Shown here: positions 43,699 to 53,178 of the stretch, piece after piece | Layout of the letters: each line of letters opens with the position of its first letter | How positions within the stretch are numbered: the stretch's first letter is position 1 | Assembly: GCF_003201595.1 (NCBI RefSeq) | Contig: NZ_QJJS01000010.1 | Location: 62,001 to 126,000, forward strand | Reading direction: 5' to 3' | DNA length: 64,000 nucleotides | Source: Sphaerotilus hippei | GTDB lineage: Bacteria > Pseudomonadota > Gammaproteobacteria > Burkholderiales > Burkholderiaceae_C | The notes under the pieces: generated by a model | Database searches by the model: none | The model's input: only the letters and a program-made list of their open reading frames with translations | Told to the model about the DNA's origin: nothing | Translations under genes and position numbers: made by a program

Positions 43699-44662
43699 GG
43701 ATGTTGGCCTTCTGGGCGATGACCCGCATCAGCGGCAGCTCCTTGTCGATCAGCGCGCTGGCGGCCGCGCCATTGCCCCAGGCCGGCTCGAAGCCGCTGG
43801 CGATCAGGTCCTCGCGCACCTTGGGCAGGGCGATCGTGTCGGCGAGCGCCTTCTCCAGCCTGGCCTTCACCGCCGGCGGCAGGCCGCGCGGGGCGGCGAC
43901 CACCAGCCAGGTGTCCATGTCGACCGCGTAACCCGCCTCGGCGAAGGTGGGCACGTCGGGCAGCAGGCGCGAGCGCCGCGCGGTGGTCAGCGCGATCGCC
44001 TTGATCTTGCCGCTGCGCAGCTGCGGCAGCGCGGCCGCGACGGTGTCGACGGTGAACGGAATCTGGCCGCCCATCAGGTCGACCATGGCCGGGGCGCTGC
44101 CCTTGTAGGGCACGTGCGCCATCTTCAGGCCGGTGGCGCGCAGCATCAGCTCCGCGGCGAAGTGCGAGGTGGTGCCGTTGCCGTAGGAGCCGTAGAGGTA
44201 GTGGTCGGGCGCGGCCTTGACCAGGTCGACGAACTCCCGCGGCGTGCGCGCCGGCACGTCCTTGTTGGCCAGCAGGATCAGCCCGGTGCGCCCGACCAGG
44301 CCGATGGGCTCGAAGCTGCGCACCGGGTCGTAGGGCAGGCGCGGCTGGATCGCCGGGTTGACGGTGAAGGTCGTGCCCGAGCTCACCAGCAGCGTGTAGC
44401 CGTCGGGCGCGGCCTTGGCCACGTAGCCGGCCCCGACGATGGTGCCCGCGCCGGCCCGGTTCTCGATGACCACGCTCTGCCCCAGCCGGTCGGCCAGCAC
44501 CTTGCCCAGCATGCGTCCGATCACGTCGGTCGCGCCACCGGGCGGGAAGGGGATCACCAGCTGGATCGGCTTGTCCGGATAGGCTCCGGCGGCCCTCGCC
44601 GGGGCCGAGGTGATCATGGCCAGGACGGCGCCACAGCAGGCCAGCAGCAGCTTGAGTTTCAT
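43688..44662 (-). CDS. Tripartite-tricarboxylate-transporter receptor (Bug family)
   Basis: This 324-residue periplasmic receptor has a signal peptide (MKLKLLLACCGAVLAMITSA, cleaved near ARAAG) and the Bug-family core. The core includes YPDKPIQLVIPFPPGGATDV near the N-terminus, NRAGAGTIVGAG, and LLPDVPTFAEAGY with the carboxylate-binding region. Bug receptors deliver small carboxylates to TctAB permeases. No tctA or tctB gene is present here, so a permease encoded elsewhere would be needed, as often happens in Burkholderiales. Position within the D-serine cluster suggests an amino acid or hydroxy acid ligand. Confidence 0.92.
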   Translation of the reverse strand: MKLKLLLACCGAVLAMITSAPARAAGAYPDKPIQLVIPFPPGGATDVIGRMLGKVLADRLGQSVVIENRAGAGTIVGAGYVAKAAPDGYTLLVSSGTTFTVNPAIQPRLPYDPVRSFEPIGLVGRTGLILLANKDVPARTPREFVDLVKAAPDHYLYGSYGNGTTSHFAAELMLRATGLKMAHVPYKGSAPAMVDLMGGQIPFTVDTVAAALPQLRSGKIKAIALTTARRSRLLPDVPTFAEAGYAVDMDTWLVVAAPRGLPPAVKARLEKALADTIALPKVREDLIASGFEPAWGNGAAASALIDKELPLMRVIAQKANIHVD

Positions 44663-44675
44663 GGTGTGACCGATC

Positions 44676-46088
44676 TCAGAGGGTTGGGGAATGGGTCGAG
44701 GCGTCGGCGATGCGCCGACCCCGCTCGAGGAACTGCCGGTCGTCGTCCTCGGGGACGAACAGGCCGCCGGTGCTCCACGCCAGGTGGGTGGCCCGGGTGC
44801 GGTGGGGCTGCAGGCCTCGGGCCCGCAGCCAGGCGGCGCCGGCGGCGGTGTGCTCCAGCAGGCCCGGGCCCGACAGGCCGGCGGCGGCCGAGGGCTCGAT
44901 CTTCAGGCCCTCGGTGCTGCGGGCCAGGAACAGGTGGTGGAACAGCGTGTCGTCGTCGACCGTGCCCACGCCCGACAGCAGCGGGGCCATCAGCCCGCCC
45001 GCCAGCTCGGAGGCCTGCGGCACGGCCAGGCCGTCCGCCTCGGTGCGGTTGCTCAGCCCGAGGTCGTAGACCGACTTCGGCGCCCCGGCGCCGTCCGGCG
45101 CGCAGGCCAGGTGGACCAGGAAACACGGCGACTGCGTGGGCTCGATGAAGAAGCAGTGCACGTCCGGCCCGTACAGGTGCTTCAGGCCGACGGTGATGCC
45201 CGCGGGCGCCCCGCCCACGCCACAGGGCAGGTAGACCAGCAGCGGGTGCTCGGCGTCGACCACCACGCCCAGCTCGAGCAGTTGCCCGTGCAGGTGCAGG
45301 GCCGCGGTGGCGTAGCCCAGCAGCAGCGAGCGCGAGCGCTCGTCGTCGACGAAATGGGTGTGCGGATCCGCCGCCGCGGCCTGGCGGCCGGCGGCGACGG
45401 CCGAGGCGTAGTCGCCGTCGTGCTCGATCACCGTCACGCCGCGCCGGCGCAGGTGGGCCTTCTTCCAGGCCTTGGCGTCGGCCGACATGTGCACCTGCGC
45501 CTGCAGCCCCAGCGCGGCGGCCATCACGCCGATGCTCAGGCCCAGGTTGCCGGTCGAGCCCACGGCCACGGTGTGCCGGGCCAGCAGCGCGCGGGCCGCC
45601 GGGTCCAGCAGCACCAGGGGGTCGCTGTCGGGGTGCTCGAACAGGCCGGCCTGCAGCGCGAGCCGCTCCACGTGCTCGAGCACCTCGTGGAAGCCGCCGC
45701 GGGCCTTGATCGAGCCGGCCACCGGCAGGCCGTGGTCGGCCTTGATCAGCAGGCGGCCGAAATCGTCGGCCAGGCCCAGCGCCTGCCCCAGCCGCGGCAC
45801 CGGCAGCAGCGCCGACTCGACCACCCCGCCGCAGGCCGCCAGCTCCGGAAACAGCCGGCCCAGCAGCGGCGCGAAGCGCCGCAGGCGCCGCTGCGCCGCT
45901 TCGATATCAGCCAGACTAATGGCTGGCGGCTGCTCCGGCTGCAGGCCGGGGTTGCACCACAGCAGGGGCCGGCCCTGGCGCAGCGCGTCCAGGTCGAGCG
46001 GGTCGCCGTCCGTGACCCAGCCGCATCCGGGCTCGGTGTGGTCGGCAGTTGCGGGCGTCTCGGGGCCAGTGGCGGGAAAACGGGGCAT
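44676..46088 (-). CDS. dsdA: D-serine ammonia-lyase (D-serine dehydratase)
   Basis: This 470-residue fold-type II PLP enzyme converts D-serine to pyruvate and ammonia. PLP lysine K128 sits in [18 protein letters not shown], matching the DsdA signature. [20 protein letters not shown] forms the PLP-phosphate loop, and [20 protein letters not shown] is a late conserved block. The length agrees with E. coli DsdA. It is the first gene of the minus-strand cluster and faces a divergent LysR-type regulator across about 105 bases. The adjacent Bug receptor and DSD1 enzyme suggest a combined D-serine/D-hydroxyamino-acid assimilation role. Confidence 0.93.
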   Translation of the reverse strand: MPRFPATGPETPATADHTEPGCGWVTDGDPLDLDALRQGRPLLWCNPGLQPEQPPAISLADIEAAQRRLRRFAPLLGRLFPELAACGGVVESALLPVPRLGQALGLADDFGRLLIKADHGLPVAGSIKARGGFHEVLEHVERLALQAGLFEHPDSDPLVLLDPAARALLARHTVAVGSTGNLGLSIGVMAAALGLQAQVHMSADAKAWKKAHLRRRGVTVIEHDGDYASAVAAGRQAAAADPHTHFVDDERSRSLLLGYATAALHLHGQLLELGVVVDAEHPLLVYLPCGVGGAPAGITVGLKHLYGPDVHCFFIEPTQSPCFLVHLACAPDGAGAPKSVYDLGLSNRTEADGLAVPQASELAGGLMAPLLSGVGTVDDDTLFHHLFLARSTEGLKIEPSAAAGLSGPGLLEHTAAGAAWLRARGLQPHRTRATHLAWSTGGLFVPEDDDRQFLERGRRIADASTHSPTL

Positions 46089-46193
46089 GGGGCTCGTGTC
46101 GGGTTTCGGTTCGGTTCCGATTGTGGGCGTGCGCCGCCGGTCGGGCAACGGATCTATACTGACCCACGGATTAGTGAAACTCATGGAGTCGGG

Positions 46194-47147
46194 ATGTCGC
46201 CCTCGCTGCTTGCATGGTTGCGGTGCTTCGATGCTGCGGCACGGTGCGGCAGCTTCACCAAGGCCGCCGCGGAACTGTGCGTGACCCAGGGTGCGGTCAG
46301 CCAGCAGGTCAAGCAGCTGGAGCAGTGGCTGCAGCGGCCGCTGTTCCTGCGCACGCCCCGCTCGCTGGCGCTGACGCCCGAGGGGCAGTGGCTGGGCACC
46401 GTGCTCCAGGAGTCGTTCCAGGCGATCGAGGCGACGCTGAACCGGCTGCGGCGCCCGCCGGACGACCGCTCGACCACCCTGAGCTGCGCGCCGTCGTTCG
46501 CGATGGGCTGGCTGACGCCGCGCCTGGGCGACTTCTTCCGTGCCCATCCGCAGGTCGGGCTGCGCGTGATCGGCGAGTTCCACCTGCTGGACCACGAACG
46601 CATGGTGCGTGACGCGGTCGATGCCGCCGTGCGCTTCGACCTGGGTGACTACCGCGACCTGGACGCGACCTGCTTCCTCGACGAATGGCTGCTGCCCGTG
46701 GCCAGCCCGGCCTTCCTGGCCGCCCACCCGGAGCTGCGCTCGCCGGCCGACCTGAAGGCCTCGATGCTGCTGCACGACACCAGCCCCTGGGACGGCGCGG
46801 GGGCCTTCCACGAGTGGGACCACTGGATGGGCCAGGTCGGCGCGGCGGCGCTGCCGCTGGCGGCCGGGCGCCATTTCAACCTGTCGCAGCTGGCCGTGGG
46901 CGCGGCGCTGGCGGGCCAGGGCGTGGCGATGGGCCGGGCGGCGCTGGTGCACGACGACCTGCGCTGCGGCCGCCTGGTGGCGCCGTTCCCGACGCCGGTG
47001 CGCTCGCCGGCGTCCTACCACTTCATCTCGGTGGTGGAGCCGATGCCGTCCACCGCACGGGTCGCGGCCTGGCTGACGCAGGAGGCGGCGCGTTTTCGCC
47101 GCGAGCGTGATGCGCTGCTGCAGGCGCTGCCGCACGCATCGGCCTGA
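46194..47147 (+). CDS. LysR-type transcriptional regulator of the D-serine locus
   Basis: This 317-residue LysR regulator has an N-terminal winged helix with [20 protein letters not shown] and [20 protein letters not shown] periplasmic-binding-protein-like effector domain follows from about residue 90. It resembles the GcvA/DsdC branch. A GGAG ribosome site precedes the ATG. It is divergent to dsdA, the usual position for the D-serine activator DsdC, and a possible -10 TATACT lies at 46155-46160. The effector is probably D-serine or a related D-amino acid; this is inferred from gene order. Confidence 0.9.
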   Translation: MSPSLLAWLRCFDAAARCGSFTKAAAELCVTQGAVSQQVKQLEQWLQRPLFLRTPRSLALTPEGQWLGTVLQESFQAIEATLNRLRRPPDDRSTTLSCAPSFAMGWLTPRLGDFFRAHPQVGLRVIGEFHLLDHERMVRDAVDAAVRFDLGDYRDLDATCFLDEWLLPVASPAFLAAHPELRSPADLKASMLLHDTSPWDGAGAFHEWDHWMGQVGAAALPLAAGRHFNLSQLAVGAALAGQGVAMGRAALVHDDLRCGRLVAPFPTPVRSPASYHFISVVEPMPSTARVAAWLTQEAARFRRERDALLQALPHASA

Positions 47148-47258
47148 AGCGCCGGCCTGAAGCACCGCGGCCATGCCTTATCCTCGCCCCCTCGGCCGCG
47201 GGCGCACCGCGCGCCCGACCGCCTGCCGCCGGATGTCCTGACCTCATCGATCGTGCCC

Positions 47259-48044
47259 ATGCCCCGTTCCTTCTCCCGTCGCCTCGTCCCTGTCCTGGCC
47301 CTGAGCGGCCTGCTCGTCTGCAGCGGCTGGTGCGCGGCCCAGCCGGTGGCGGCCTCCGCCGTGGAGGTGGCCGGCGAGGCCGTGGTGGCCAACCCCTACG
47401 GCGTGGCCGCGCTGTGGGCCGGCAGCGACCTGGTGGCCCGGGCGGTGCTGCTGATCATGGCGCTGATGTCGCTGGGCAGCTGGTACGTGCTGATCACCAA
47501 GCTGATGGAGCAGTCGCGCCTGCTGCGCCAGGCGCGCGAGGCGCAGGACTCGTTCTGGCAGGCCGGCACGGTGCGCCAGGGCACCGAGGCGCTGGCCGCC
47601 GACAGCCCCTTCCGCTTCATCGGCGAGGCCGCGCTCGAGGCCACGCGCAAGCACGAGGGCCTGCTGGCCCACATCGGCCTGAACGACTGGATGCAGATGT
47701 CGATCCAGCGGGCCATCGAGCGGGTGCAGTCGCGCCTGCAGGACGGCCTGGCCTTGCTGGCCACCGTCGGCTCGACCGCGCCCTTCGTCGGCCTGTTCGG
47801 CACCGTCTGGGGCATCTACCACGCGCTGACGGCCATCGGCGTGGCCGGCCAGGCCTCGATCGACAAGGTCGCCGGCCCGGTGGGCGAGGCGCTGATCATG
47901 ACCGCCATCGGCCTGGCCGTGGCCGTGCCGGCGGTGCTGGGCTACAACTGGCTGGTGCGCCGCAACAAGCTGGCCATGGAGCAGGTGCGCGGCTTCGCCG
48001 GCGACCTGCATGCGGTGCTGCTGGCCCAGGGCCCCCGTGGCTGA
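47259..48044 (+). CDS. exbB: TonB-system energiser ExbB (MotA/TolQ/ExbB proton channel)
   Basis: This 261-residue inner-membrane protein has an N-terminal signal-like helix (LVPVLALSGLLVCSGWCAAQ) and three transmembrane helices. The conserved MotA/ExbB segments are ATVGSTAPFVGLFGTVWGIYH and AGPVGEALIMTAIGLAVAVP. It forms the proton channel with ExbD and powers TonB. The ATG at 47259 is preferred to the GTG two codons earlier. Two exbD genes and tonB follow in the same direction with short gaps, giving a self-contained energy unit for the TonB-dependent receptor downstream. Confidence 0.92.
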   Translation: MPRSFSRRLVPVLALSGLLVCSGWCAAQPVAASAVEVAGEAVVANPYGVAALWAGSDLVARAVLLIMALMSLGSWYVLITKLMEQSRLLRQAREAQDSFWQAGTVRQGTEALAADSPFRFIGEAALEATRKHEGLLAHIGLNDWMQMSIQRAIERVQSRLQDGLALLATVGSTAPFVGLFGTVWGIYHALTAIGVAGQASIDKVAGPVGEALIMTAIGLAVAVPAVLGYNWLVRRNKLAMEQVRGFAGDLHAVLLAQGPRG

Positions 48045-48083
48045 GCGGCGGGCCGGCCACCGACCGCAGCAGGGCGACCGCCG

Positions 48084-48512
48084 ATGGCGATGACCCCCGG
48101 CCCCTTCTCGTCGGACGACGACGAGGTGATGGCGACCATCAACACCACGCCGCTGGTGGACGTGATGCTGGTGCTGCTGATCATCTTCCTGATCACCATC
48201 CCGGTGGTGAACACCTCGATCGCCGTCGACCTGCCGCGCGAGCGCCACGAGGTGCGGGCGATGAAACCCGAGAACATCGTCGTGTCGGTCGATGCCCAGG
48301 GCGGGCTGTACTGGTTCGACACCCGGCTGGCGTCGAGCGAGGCGCTGCTCGAGCGGCTGAAGGCGGTGGCGCTGCGCCAGCCCCAGCCCGAGGTGCACAT
48401 CCGGGGTGACCGCAGCGGCGCCTACGAAGGCGTCGGCCGCGTGGTGCAGGCCTGCCAGCGCGCGGGCATCGCCAAGCTGGCCTTCGTCACCGAACCGCCG
48501 CCCCGGCCTTGA
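48084..48512 (+). CDS. exbD: ExbD biopolymer transport protein (first copy)
   Basis: This 142-residue protein has one transmembrane helix near residues 25-45 carrying the essential aspartate in INTTPLVDVMLVLLIIFLIT. A periplasmic ExbD/TolR domain follows. Together with ExbB it forms the proton-driven motor that energises TonB. The gene begins 40 bases after exbB. A second exbD lies 20 bases downstream with a distinct sequence, suggesting a mixed ExbD assembly as described in some Xanthomonas TonB systems. Confidence 0.92.
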   Translation: MAMTPGPFSSDDDEVMATINTTPLVDVMLVLLIIFLITIPVVNTSIAVDLPRERHEVRAMKPENIVVSVDAQGGLYWFDTRLASSEALLERLKAVALRQPQPEVHIRGDRSGAYEGVGRVVQACQRAGIAKLAFVTEPPPRP

Positions 48513-48531
48513 CCGCAGACAGGACGCCACC

Positions 48532-48972
48532 ATGGGCATGAACCTGGGCCCCGGCGCACACGCCGAGGGCGACGATCCGGAACCGATGATGGACATCAAC
48601 ACCACGCCGCTGATCGACGTGATGCTGGTGCTGCTGGTGATGCTGATCATCACCATCCCGATCCAGCTGCACTCGGTCGAGCTGCAGATGCCGGTGGGCA
48701 CGCCGCCGCCGGTGCGGGTCGAGCCCGAGGTGGTGCGCATCGACATCGAGGCGGACGACACCATCCGCTGGCAGGGCGAGGCGGTGGCCGACCGGGCCGA
48801 GCTGGTGCGGCGCCTGGCCGAGGCCGCCGCCCGGCCGGTGCCGCCCGAGGTCCACCTGCGGCCCGATCGGGCCGCCCGCTACGACACCTTCGTCACCGTG
48901 ATGATCGCCGCCCGCGAGCAGGGCCTGCGCAAGCTCGGTGTCATCGGCTCCGACTCCTCCACCGGCCGCTGA
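48532..48972 (+). CDS. exbD: ExbD biopolymer transport protein (second copy)
   Basis: This 146-residue ExbD paralogue has the helix INTTPLIDVMLVLLVMLIIT with the conserved aspartate and a periplasmic TolR-like domain. It differs clearly from the first copy outside the helix, so the pair is not a recent duplication. The start at 48532 directly precedes MNLGPGAH after a second methionine. It sits between the first exbD and tonB with no gap for another gene. Confidence 0.9.
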   Translation: MGMNLGPGAHAEGDDPEPMMDINTTPLIDVMLVLLVMLIITIPIQLHSVELQMPVGTPPPVRVEPEVVRIDIEADDTIRWQGEAVADRAELVRRLAEAAARPVPPEVHLRPDRAARYDTFVTVMIAAREQGLRKLGVIGSDSSTGR

Positions 48973-48986
48973 GCCCGAGACATCCC

Positions 48987-49697
48987 ATGGCGCTCGACTA
49001 TCGACCCCGGGTCAACACCCCCGGCCGCTGGGCCGGCATCGCCGCCGTGCTGCTGCTGCATGCGCTGGTCCTCTGGGCCCTGGTGTCGGGCCTGGCCCGC
49101 CAGGTCGTCGAGCGGGTGCGCGAGCCCATCGAGATGGCGATCATCACCGAGCGGCGCGAGCCGCCCCCGCCTCCACCACCACCCCCTCCCGAGCTGAAGC
49201 CGCCCACGCCGCCCCGTGAGGTCCGGGTCACCGAGCGTGCGCCCGTGCCGCCACCGGCACCGCTGCCGCCGGTGGTGCCGCCGCCCGACGTGCGACCGCC
49301 GGCCGCGCCGGCCCCCGTGGTCCAGGCGATCGTGCAGGAACGGGCACCCGAGCGGGCCCCCGAGCGCCCGGCCGAGAGCCGGCCCGCCGTGGCCCCGGTG
49401 CCCGCACCCGCTCCAGCGCCGGCCGTCAGCCGCCAGGAGGTCGCGCTGGTCTGCCCGGGCTACAAGGACATCCTGCAGTCGGCGCTGGCCGGTGTGGTGG
49501 ACCGGGTCGGCATCGACGGCGACGTGACGGTGCAGCTGGTGGTGCGCGGGCAGGAGGTGGTCGACGTGAAGGCCCTGTCGGGGCCGCGCGAGTACTTCCG
49601 CCCGGTCGTCGGCGCGGTGCGGCGTTTCCGCTGCTCGGCCGGGGCGGGCGACGCCCAGGTCACGACCACGTTGACCGTGGGCTTCAAGCTCGAGTGA
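48987..49697 (+). CDS. tonB: TonB energy transducer
   Basis: This 236-residue protein has an N-terminal membrane anchor (about residues 12-32), a proline-rich spacer (about 50-130, including a stretch of consecutive prolines at EPPPPPPPPPPELKPP) that crosses the periplasm, and a C-terminal TonB domain. The C-terminal part has DGDVTVQLVVRGQEVVDVKA and closes with the VTTTLTVGFKLE strand. It transfers energy from ExbBD to outer-membrane receptors. It is the last gene of the exb operon. The gene for a large TonB-dependent receptor begins 132 bases downstream. Confidence 0.9.
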   Translation: MALDYRPRVNTPGRWAGIAAVLLLHALVLWALVSGLARQVVERVREPIEMAIITERREPPPPPPPPPPELKPPTPPREVRVTERAPVPPPAPLPPVVPPPDVRPPAAPAPVVQAIVQERAPERAPERPAESRPAVAPVPAPAPAPAVSRQEVALVCPGYKDILQSALAGVVDRVGIDGDVTVQLVVRGQEVVDVKALSGPREYFRPVVGAVRRFRCSAGAGDAQVTTTLTVGFKLE

Positions 49698-49733
49698 TGG
49701 TGTGCCTGTTGTTTCGGGGCAACGATTTGGCGC

Positions 49734-49805
49734 TGTCACCTGCGTGACACCGGCCCTCGTGGCGACTCCCGACGGCAACAAATCAACACGCACTGGACAC
49801 GTGTC
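49734..49805 (+). promoter_or_regulatory. Inverted repeats upstream of the TonB-dependent receptor
   Basis: TGTCAC-CTGC-GTGACA (49734-49749) is a perfect 6-base inverted repeat 37 bases after the tonB stop. A second palindrome, GACACGTGTC (49796-49805), lies 24 bases before the receptor start. They may be operators for a separate promoter of the receptor or part of an attenuating leader. A classical Fur box was not found. Confidence 0.4.
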
Positions 49806-49829
49806 GAGACGTGCCTCAAGAATCTCTTG

Positions 49830-52550
49830 ATGGTACTCATCGACAACAAGGGCACGTCACAGGGAACGTGCCGCCCCCTGCTGCTGGCCTTGGCGCTGGC
49901 CGCCCTGTTCGACTCCACGCCGGCGGCCGCCCAGTCGACCCTCGAGCGCGTGGAAGTCACCGGCTCGTCCCTGCTGCGGGTCGGGGCGCAGACCCATGTG
50001 CCGGTCACGATCATCCGCGTTGCCGACCTGTTGCGCGAAGGCGTCACCTCGACCGAGGAGGCGCTCACGCACGTGACGCAGAACCAGTCGGCCATCGGCA
50101 TCGGCCGCTCCGTCGGGTTTTCTACCGGTGCCAAGTCCGAGGTCGACCTGCGCGGGCTCAGCGCGCCGATGGGCCGCAACGCCGACAAGACGCTGGTGCT
50201 GCTCAACGGCCGCCGGCTCGCGGCCCACGCCTTCGACTCGGCCGCGGTCGACCTGCACGCGATCCCGCTGGCGGCGGTCGACCGCATCGAGATCCTGCGG
50301 GATGGCGCCTCGCCGATCTACGGCACGGATGCGGTCGGCGGCGTGGTCAACTTCATCCTCAAGGACCGCTTCTCCGGGATCGAGCTGAGCGCGGACGCGC
50401 AGCAGGCCGGGCAGGGCGGCGGCGCGGTGCGCCGCTTCAGCCTGACCGGTGGTACCGGCTCGCTGGCCGAGGACGGCTACACGATCTTCGGCGCGCTGGA
50501 CCACCGCCGCCAGCGGGCGCTGTCCGCGTCGCAGCGGAGCTTCTCGGCCACCGGCGTGCTCGACGGGCGCATCACCGACGGCACCAGCGGCTTCAGCTTT
50601 CCGGGTGACCTGGACGGCTACGAGCCGTCGCTGCCGGCCTGCGCACCCCCGGCCTCGGTGCCCGACGAGACCGGCGGTTCCTGCCGCTACGACTACTCGC
50701 GGGACGTGGACAACCTGCCCAGCCAGGAGCTGAGCACCGGCCTGCTGCGCGGCAGCGTGCGCCTGGCGCCGGGCCTGCGCCTGAACGCCGAATACCTGCG
50801 CGCCCGCAGCGAGGCGACGACCCGCATCGCCCCGGCCCCCGGTTACCACTGGCTCCCGGCCAGCAGCCCCTATTTCCCGGCCGGGGCGGCCTCCTACGCC
50901 ATCCCCGACCTGTCCAGCGGCGACCCCGACGCCACCGTGCCCGGCGGGCTGGTGGCCTGGCGCATGGTGCCGGCCGGCCCGCGCACCAACCACCACCTGA
51001 GCACGGCCGACCGGGCCCTGCTCGAGCTCCAGGGGGAGCTCGAGTCGTCCTGGGACTACCGCGCGGCCGTCGGCCGTTCGGTCAGCCGCAGCACCGAGTC
51101 CGTGCGGCGTGGCCATGTCGACGACGGCCTGATCCAGGCCGGCCTCTGGAACGGCAGCATCAACCCCTTCGGTGCGCAGTCCGCGGCCGGACAGGCGGCG
51201 ATCGAGGCGGCCCAGGTGGTCGCGCCGGTGCAGCGGGGTGAAAGCCGCCTGGACTTCATCGACGCCCGCCTGGCCGGTGACCTGGCGATGCTGCCGGCCG
51301 GCCCGCTGTCGCTGGCCGTCGGCGTCGAGCACCGGCGCGAGCAGGCCGGTTTCGAGACGCTCGACATCGCCGGCCAGCTCGCCGGACTGGGGCTCGATCC
51401 GGACGGCGACACCCGCGGCTCGCGCCACTCGAACGCGCTGTTCGCCGAGCTGGGCGTGCCGCTGACCCGCTCGCTCGACCTGACGGTGGCCGCGCGCCAC
51501 GACCGCTACAGCGACTTCGGCTCGACCTTCAACCCCAAGCTCGGCCTGCGCTTCCAGCCTTCGGCGCAGTGGCTGCTGCGCGGCTCGCTGGCCACCGGCT
51601 TCCGGGCGCCGTCGCTCTACGACCTGCACCAGCCGCAGTCGCTGACCTACACCGCCGGCAGCTACGACGATCCGCTGCTCTGCGCCGGTGGCACGCCGGC
51701 GGACGGCGCCTCGGCCAGCGTGGTCTGCGGCCAGCAGGTGGTGAGCCGCATCGGCGGGCCGGGCGCCTCGGGCGGTTCGCTGCAGCCGGAGAAGTCGACC
51801 ACCGTCAGCTTCGGCACGGTGATCGAGCCCGTCGAGCGGCTGACCCTGGGCATCGACTACTGGAACGTCAAGGTCAGCAACCTGATCGGCGGCCTGCCTG
51901 ATCAGGCGATCTTCGCCGACAGCGCCCGCTACGCCGGCCGGCTGGTGCGCTGCAGCCAGCTGCCCGCCAGCGGCAGTGGCGTCACGCGCAGCGACTTCGG
52001 CGTCTGCGCCAACTACCCGGGGTTCGACCCGATCGCCTACGTCGACCAGCAGACCCAGAACCTGGGCGAGCTGCACACCAGCGGCTTCGACGTGTCGGGG
52101 CTGTGGCGCCTGGCGCCGTCGGCGCTGGGTCGCCTGGCCATCGGTCTGGAGGGCACTTATGTGCTGTCCTACAAGTACCAGCGCGAGGCCGGTGGCGAGT
52201 TCATCAGCGCGGCGGGTCGCTACAGCGACCACGCGCCGATCTTCCGCTGGCAGCACACGCTGAGCGCCCACTGGGGCGCGGGGCCGTGGGCGCTCACGCT
52301 GGCGCAGCGCTTCAAGTCGGGCTACCAGGACCAGGAACCGACCCATCGGGTCGGCTCCTACTCGCTCTACGACCTGTCGGCCAGCTGGAGCGGCCTGAAG
52401 GACCTGGTGGTGGCCGTGGGCGTGAAGAACCTGCTCGACACCGACCCGCCGCGCACCTACCAGCTGTCGACCTACCAGTACGGCTACGACTCGCGCTACA
52501 CCGACCCGCTCGGGCGCACCTGGACGCTGCGCATGAACTACCGGTTCTGA
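49830..52550 (+). CDS. TonB-dependent outer-membrane receptor
   Basis: This 906-residue receptor has a signal peptide (about residues 1-36, ending PAAAQ) and a plug domain (about 45-170). The plug contains VEVTGSSLLRVG, the NADKTLVLLNGRRLAAH segment and GASPIYGTDAVGGVVNFIL. A 22-strand beta barrel ends with the terminal aromatic residue (TWTLRMNYRF) required for outer-membrane assembly. The architecture resembles the large family of receptors for carbohydrates, siderophores or vitamins, and the ligand cannot be read from sequence. It lies directly downstream of exbB-exbD-exbD-tonB, which should power it. The ATG follows an in-frame TTG by one codon; ATG is preferred. Confidence 0.92.
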   Translation: MVLIDNKGTSQGTCRPLLLALALAALFDSTPAAAQSTLERVEVTGSSLLRVGAQTHVPVTIIRVADLLREGVTSTEEALTHVTQNQSAIGIGRSVGFSTGAKSEVDLRGLSAPMGRNADKTLVLLNGRRLAAHAFDSAAVDLHAIPLAAVDRIEILRDGASPIYGTDAVGGVVNFILKDRFSGIELSADAQQAGQGGGAVRRFSLTGGTGSLAEDGYTIFGALDHRRQRALSASQRSFSATGVLDGRITDGTSGFSFPGDLDGYEPSLPACAPPASVPDETGGSCRYDYSRDVDNLPSQELSTGLLRGSVRLAPGLRLNAEYLRARSEATTRIAPAPGYHWLPASSPYFPAGAASYAIPDLSSGDPDATVPGGLVAWRMVPAGPRTNHHLSTADRALLELQGELESSWDYRAAVGRSVSRSTESVRRGHVDDGLIQAGLWNGSINPFGAQSAAGQAAIEAAQVVAPVQRGESRLDFIDARLAGDLAMLPAGPLSLAVGVEHRREQAGFETLDIAGQLAGLGLDPDGDTRGSRHSNALFAELGVPLTRSLDLTVAARHDRYSDFGSTFNPKLGLRFQPSAQWLLRGSLATGFRAPSLYDLHQPQSLTYTAGSYDDPLLCAGGTPADGASASVVCGQQVVSRIGGPGASGGSLQPEKSTTVSFGTVIEPVERLTLGIDYWNVKVSNLIGGLPDQAIFADSARYAGRLVRCSQLPASGSGVTRSDFGVCANYPGFDPIAYVDQQTQNLGELHTSGFDVSGLWRLAPSALGRLAIGLEGTYVLSYKYQREAGGEFISAAGRYSDHAPIFRWQHTLSAHWGAGPWALTLAQRFKSGYQDQEPTHRVGSYSLYDLSASWSGLKDLVVAVGVKNLLDTDPPRTYQLSTYQYGYDSRYTDPLGRTWTLRMNYRF

Positions 52551-52564
52551 GTCGGCACCACGAA

Positions 52565-52592
52565 AAAAGGGCACCTCGGGAGGTGCCCTTTT
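52565..52592. terminator. Bidirectional terminator between the receptor gene and efp
   Basis: A perfect 12-base stem (AAAAGGGCACCT and AGGTGCCCTTTT) encloses a CGGG loop. T-tracts occur on both strands, so it can end both the plus-strand receptor transcript and the minus-strand efp transcript. Confidence 0.9.
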
Positions 52593-52623
52593 CCGTCGGC
52601 CGCGAAGCCGCAGCGTCGAACGC

Positions 52624-53178
52624 TCAGACGCGCTTGCGGTACTCGTGCGTGCGGGTGTCGATCTCGATCTTGTCGCCCTGGGCCACGAAGATCGGCACCG
52701 GGATCTCGAAGCCGGTCGAGATCTTGGCGGGCTTGAGCACCTTGCCCGAGGTGTCGCCCTTGACGGCCGGCTCGGTCCAGGTCACTTCACGCACCAGCGA
52801 GGTGGGCAGCTCGACCGAGATGGCCTTGCCGTCGTAGAACACCACTTCGACGGCCATGCCGTCCTCGAGGTAGTTGATGGCGTCGCCCATGTTCTCGGCT
52901 TCCACCTCGAACTGGTTGAACTCGGTGTCCATGAACACGTACATCGGGTCGGCGAAGTAGGTGTAGGTGCATTCCTTCTTGTCGAGGATGACCTGGTCCA
53001 TCTTGTCGTCGGCCTTCAGCACCACTTCGGTGTTGAAGTTGCTCAGCAGGCTCTTGAGCTTCATGCGCACGGTGGCGGCGTTGCGGCCACCCCGGCTGTA
53101 TTCGGTCTTGAGCACGACCATCGGGTCCTTGCCCTGCATGATCACGTTGCCGGCGCGGATTTCCTGTGCGATCTTCAT
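52624..53178 (-). CDS. efp: Elongation factor P, arginine-32 type
   Basis: EF-P rescues ribosomes stalled at polyproline stretches. The 184-residue protein shows all three beta-barrel domains. The modified loop reads [14 protein letters not shown], which puts arginine at position 32 instead of the lysine of E. coli-type EF-P. Arg32 is rhamnosylated by EarP, whose gene lies immediately upstream on the same strand. Several proteins encoded here are proline-rich (TonB, UvrC), giving such a factor plausible clients. The terminator lies 31 bases past the stop, and 207 bases upstream may hold a separate promoter. Confidence 0.96.
   Translation of the reverse strand: MKIAQEIRAGNVIMQGKDPMVVLKTEYSRGGRNAATVRMKLKSLLSNFNTEVVLKADDKMDQVILDKKECTYTYFADPMYVFMDTEFNQFEVEAENMGDAINYLEDGMAVEVVFYDGKAISVELPTSLVREVTWTEPAVKGDTSGKVLKPAKISTGFEIPVPIFVAQGDKIEIDTRTHEYRKRV

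Noticed and set aside
49857-52574. Minus-strand open frame of about 900 codons opposite the TonB-dependent receptor
   Set aside because: The plus-strand receptor has a signal peptide, plug and barrel end; the opposite frame is low-complexity and without domains.
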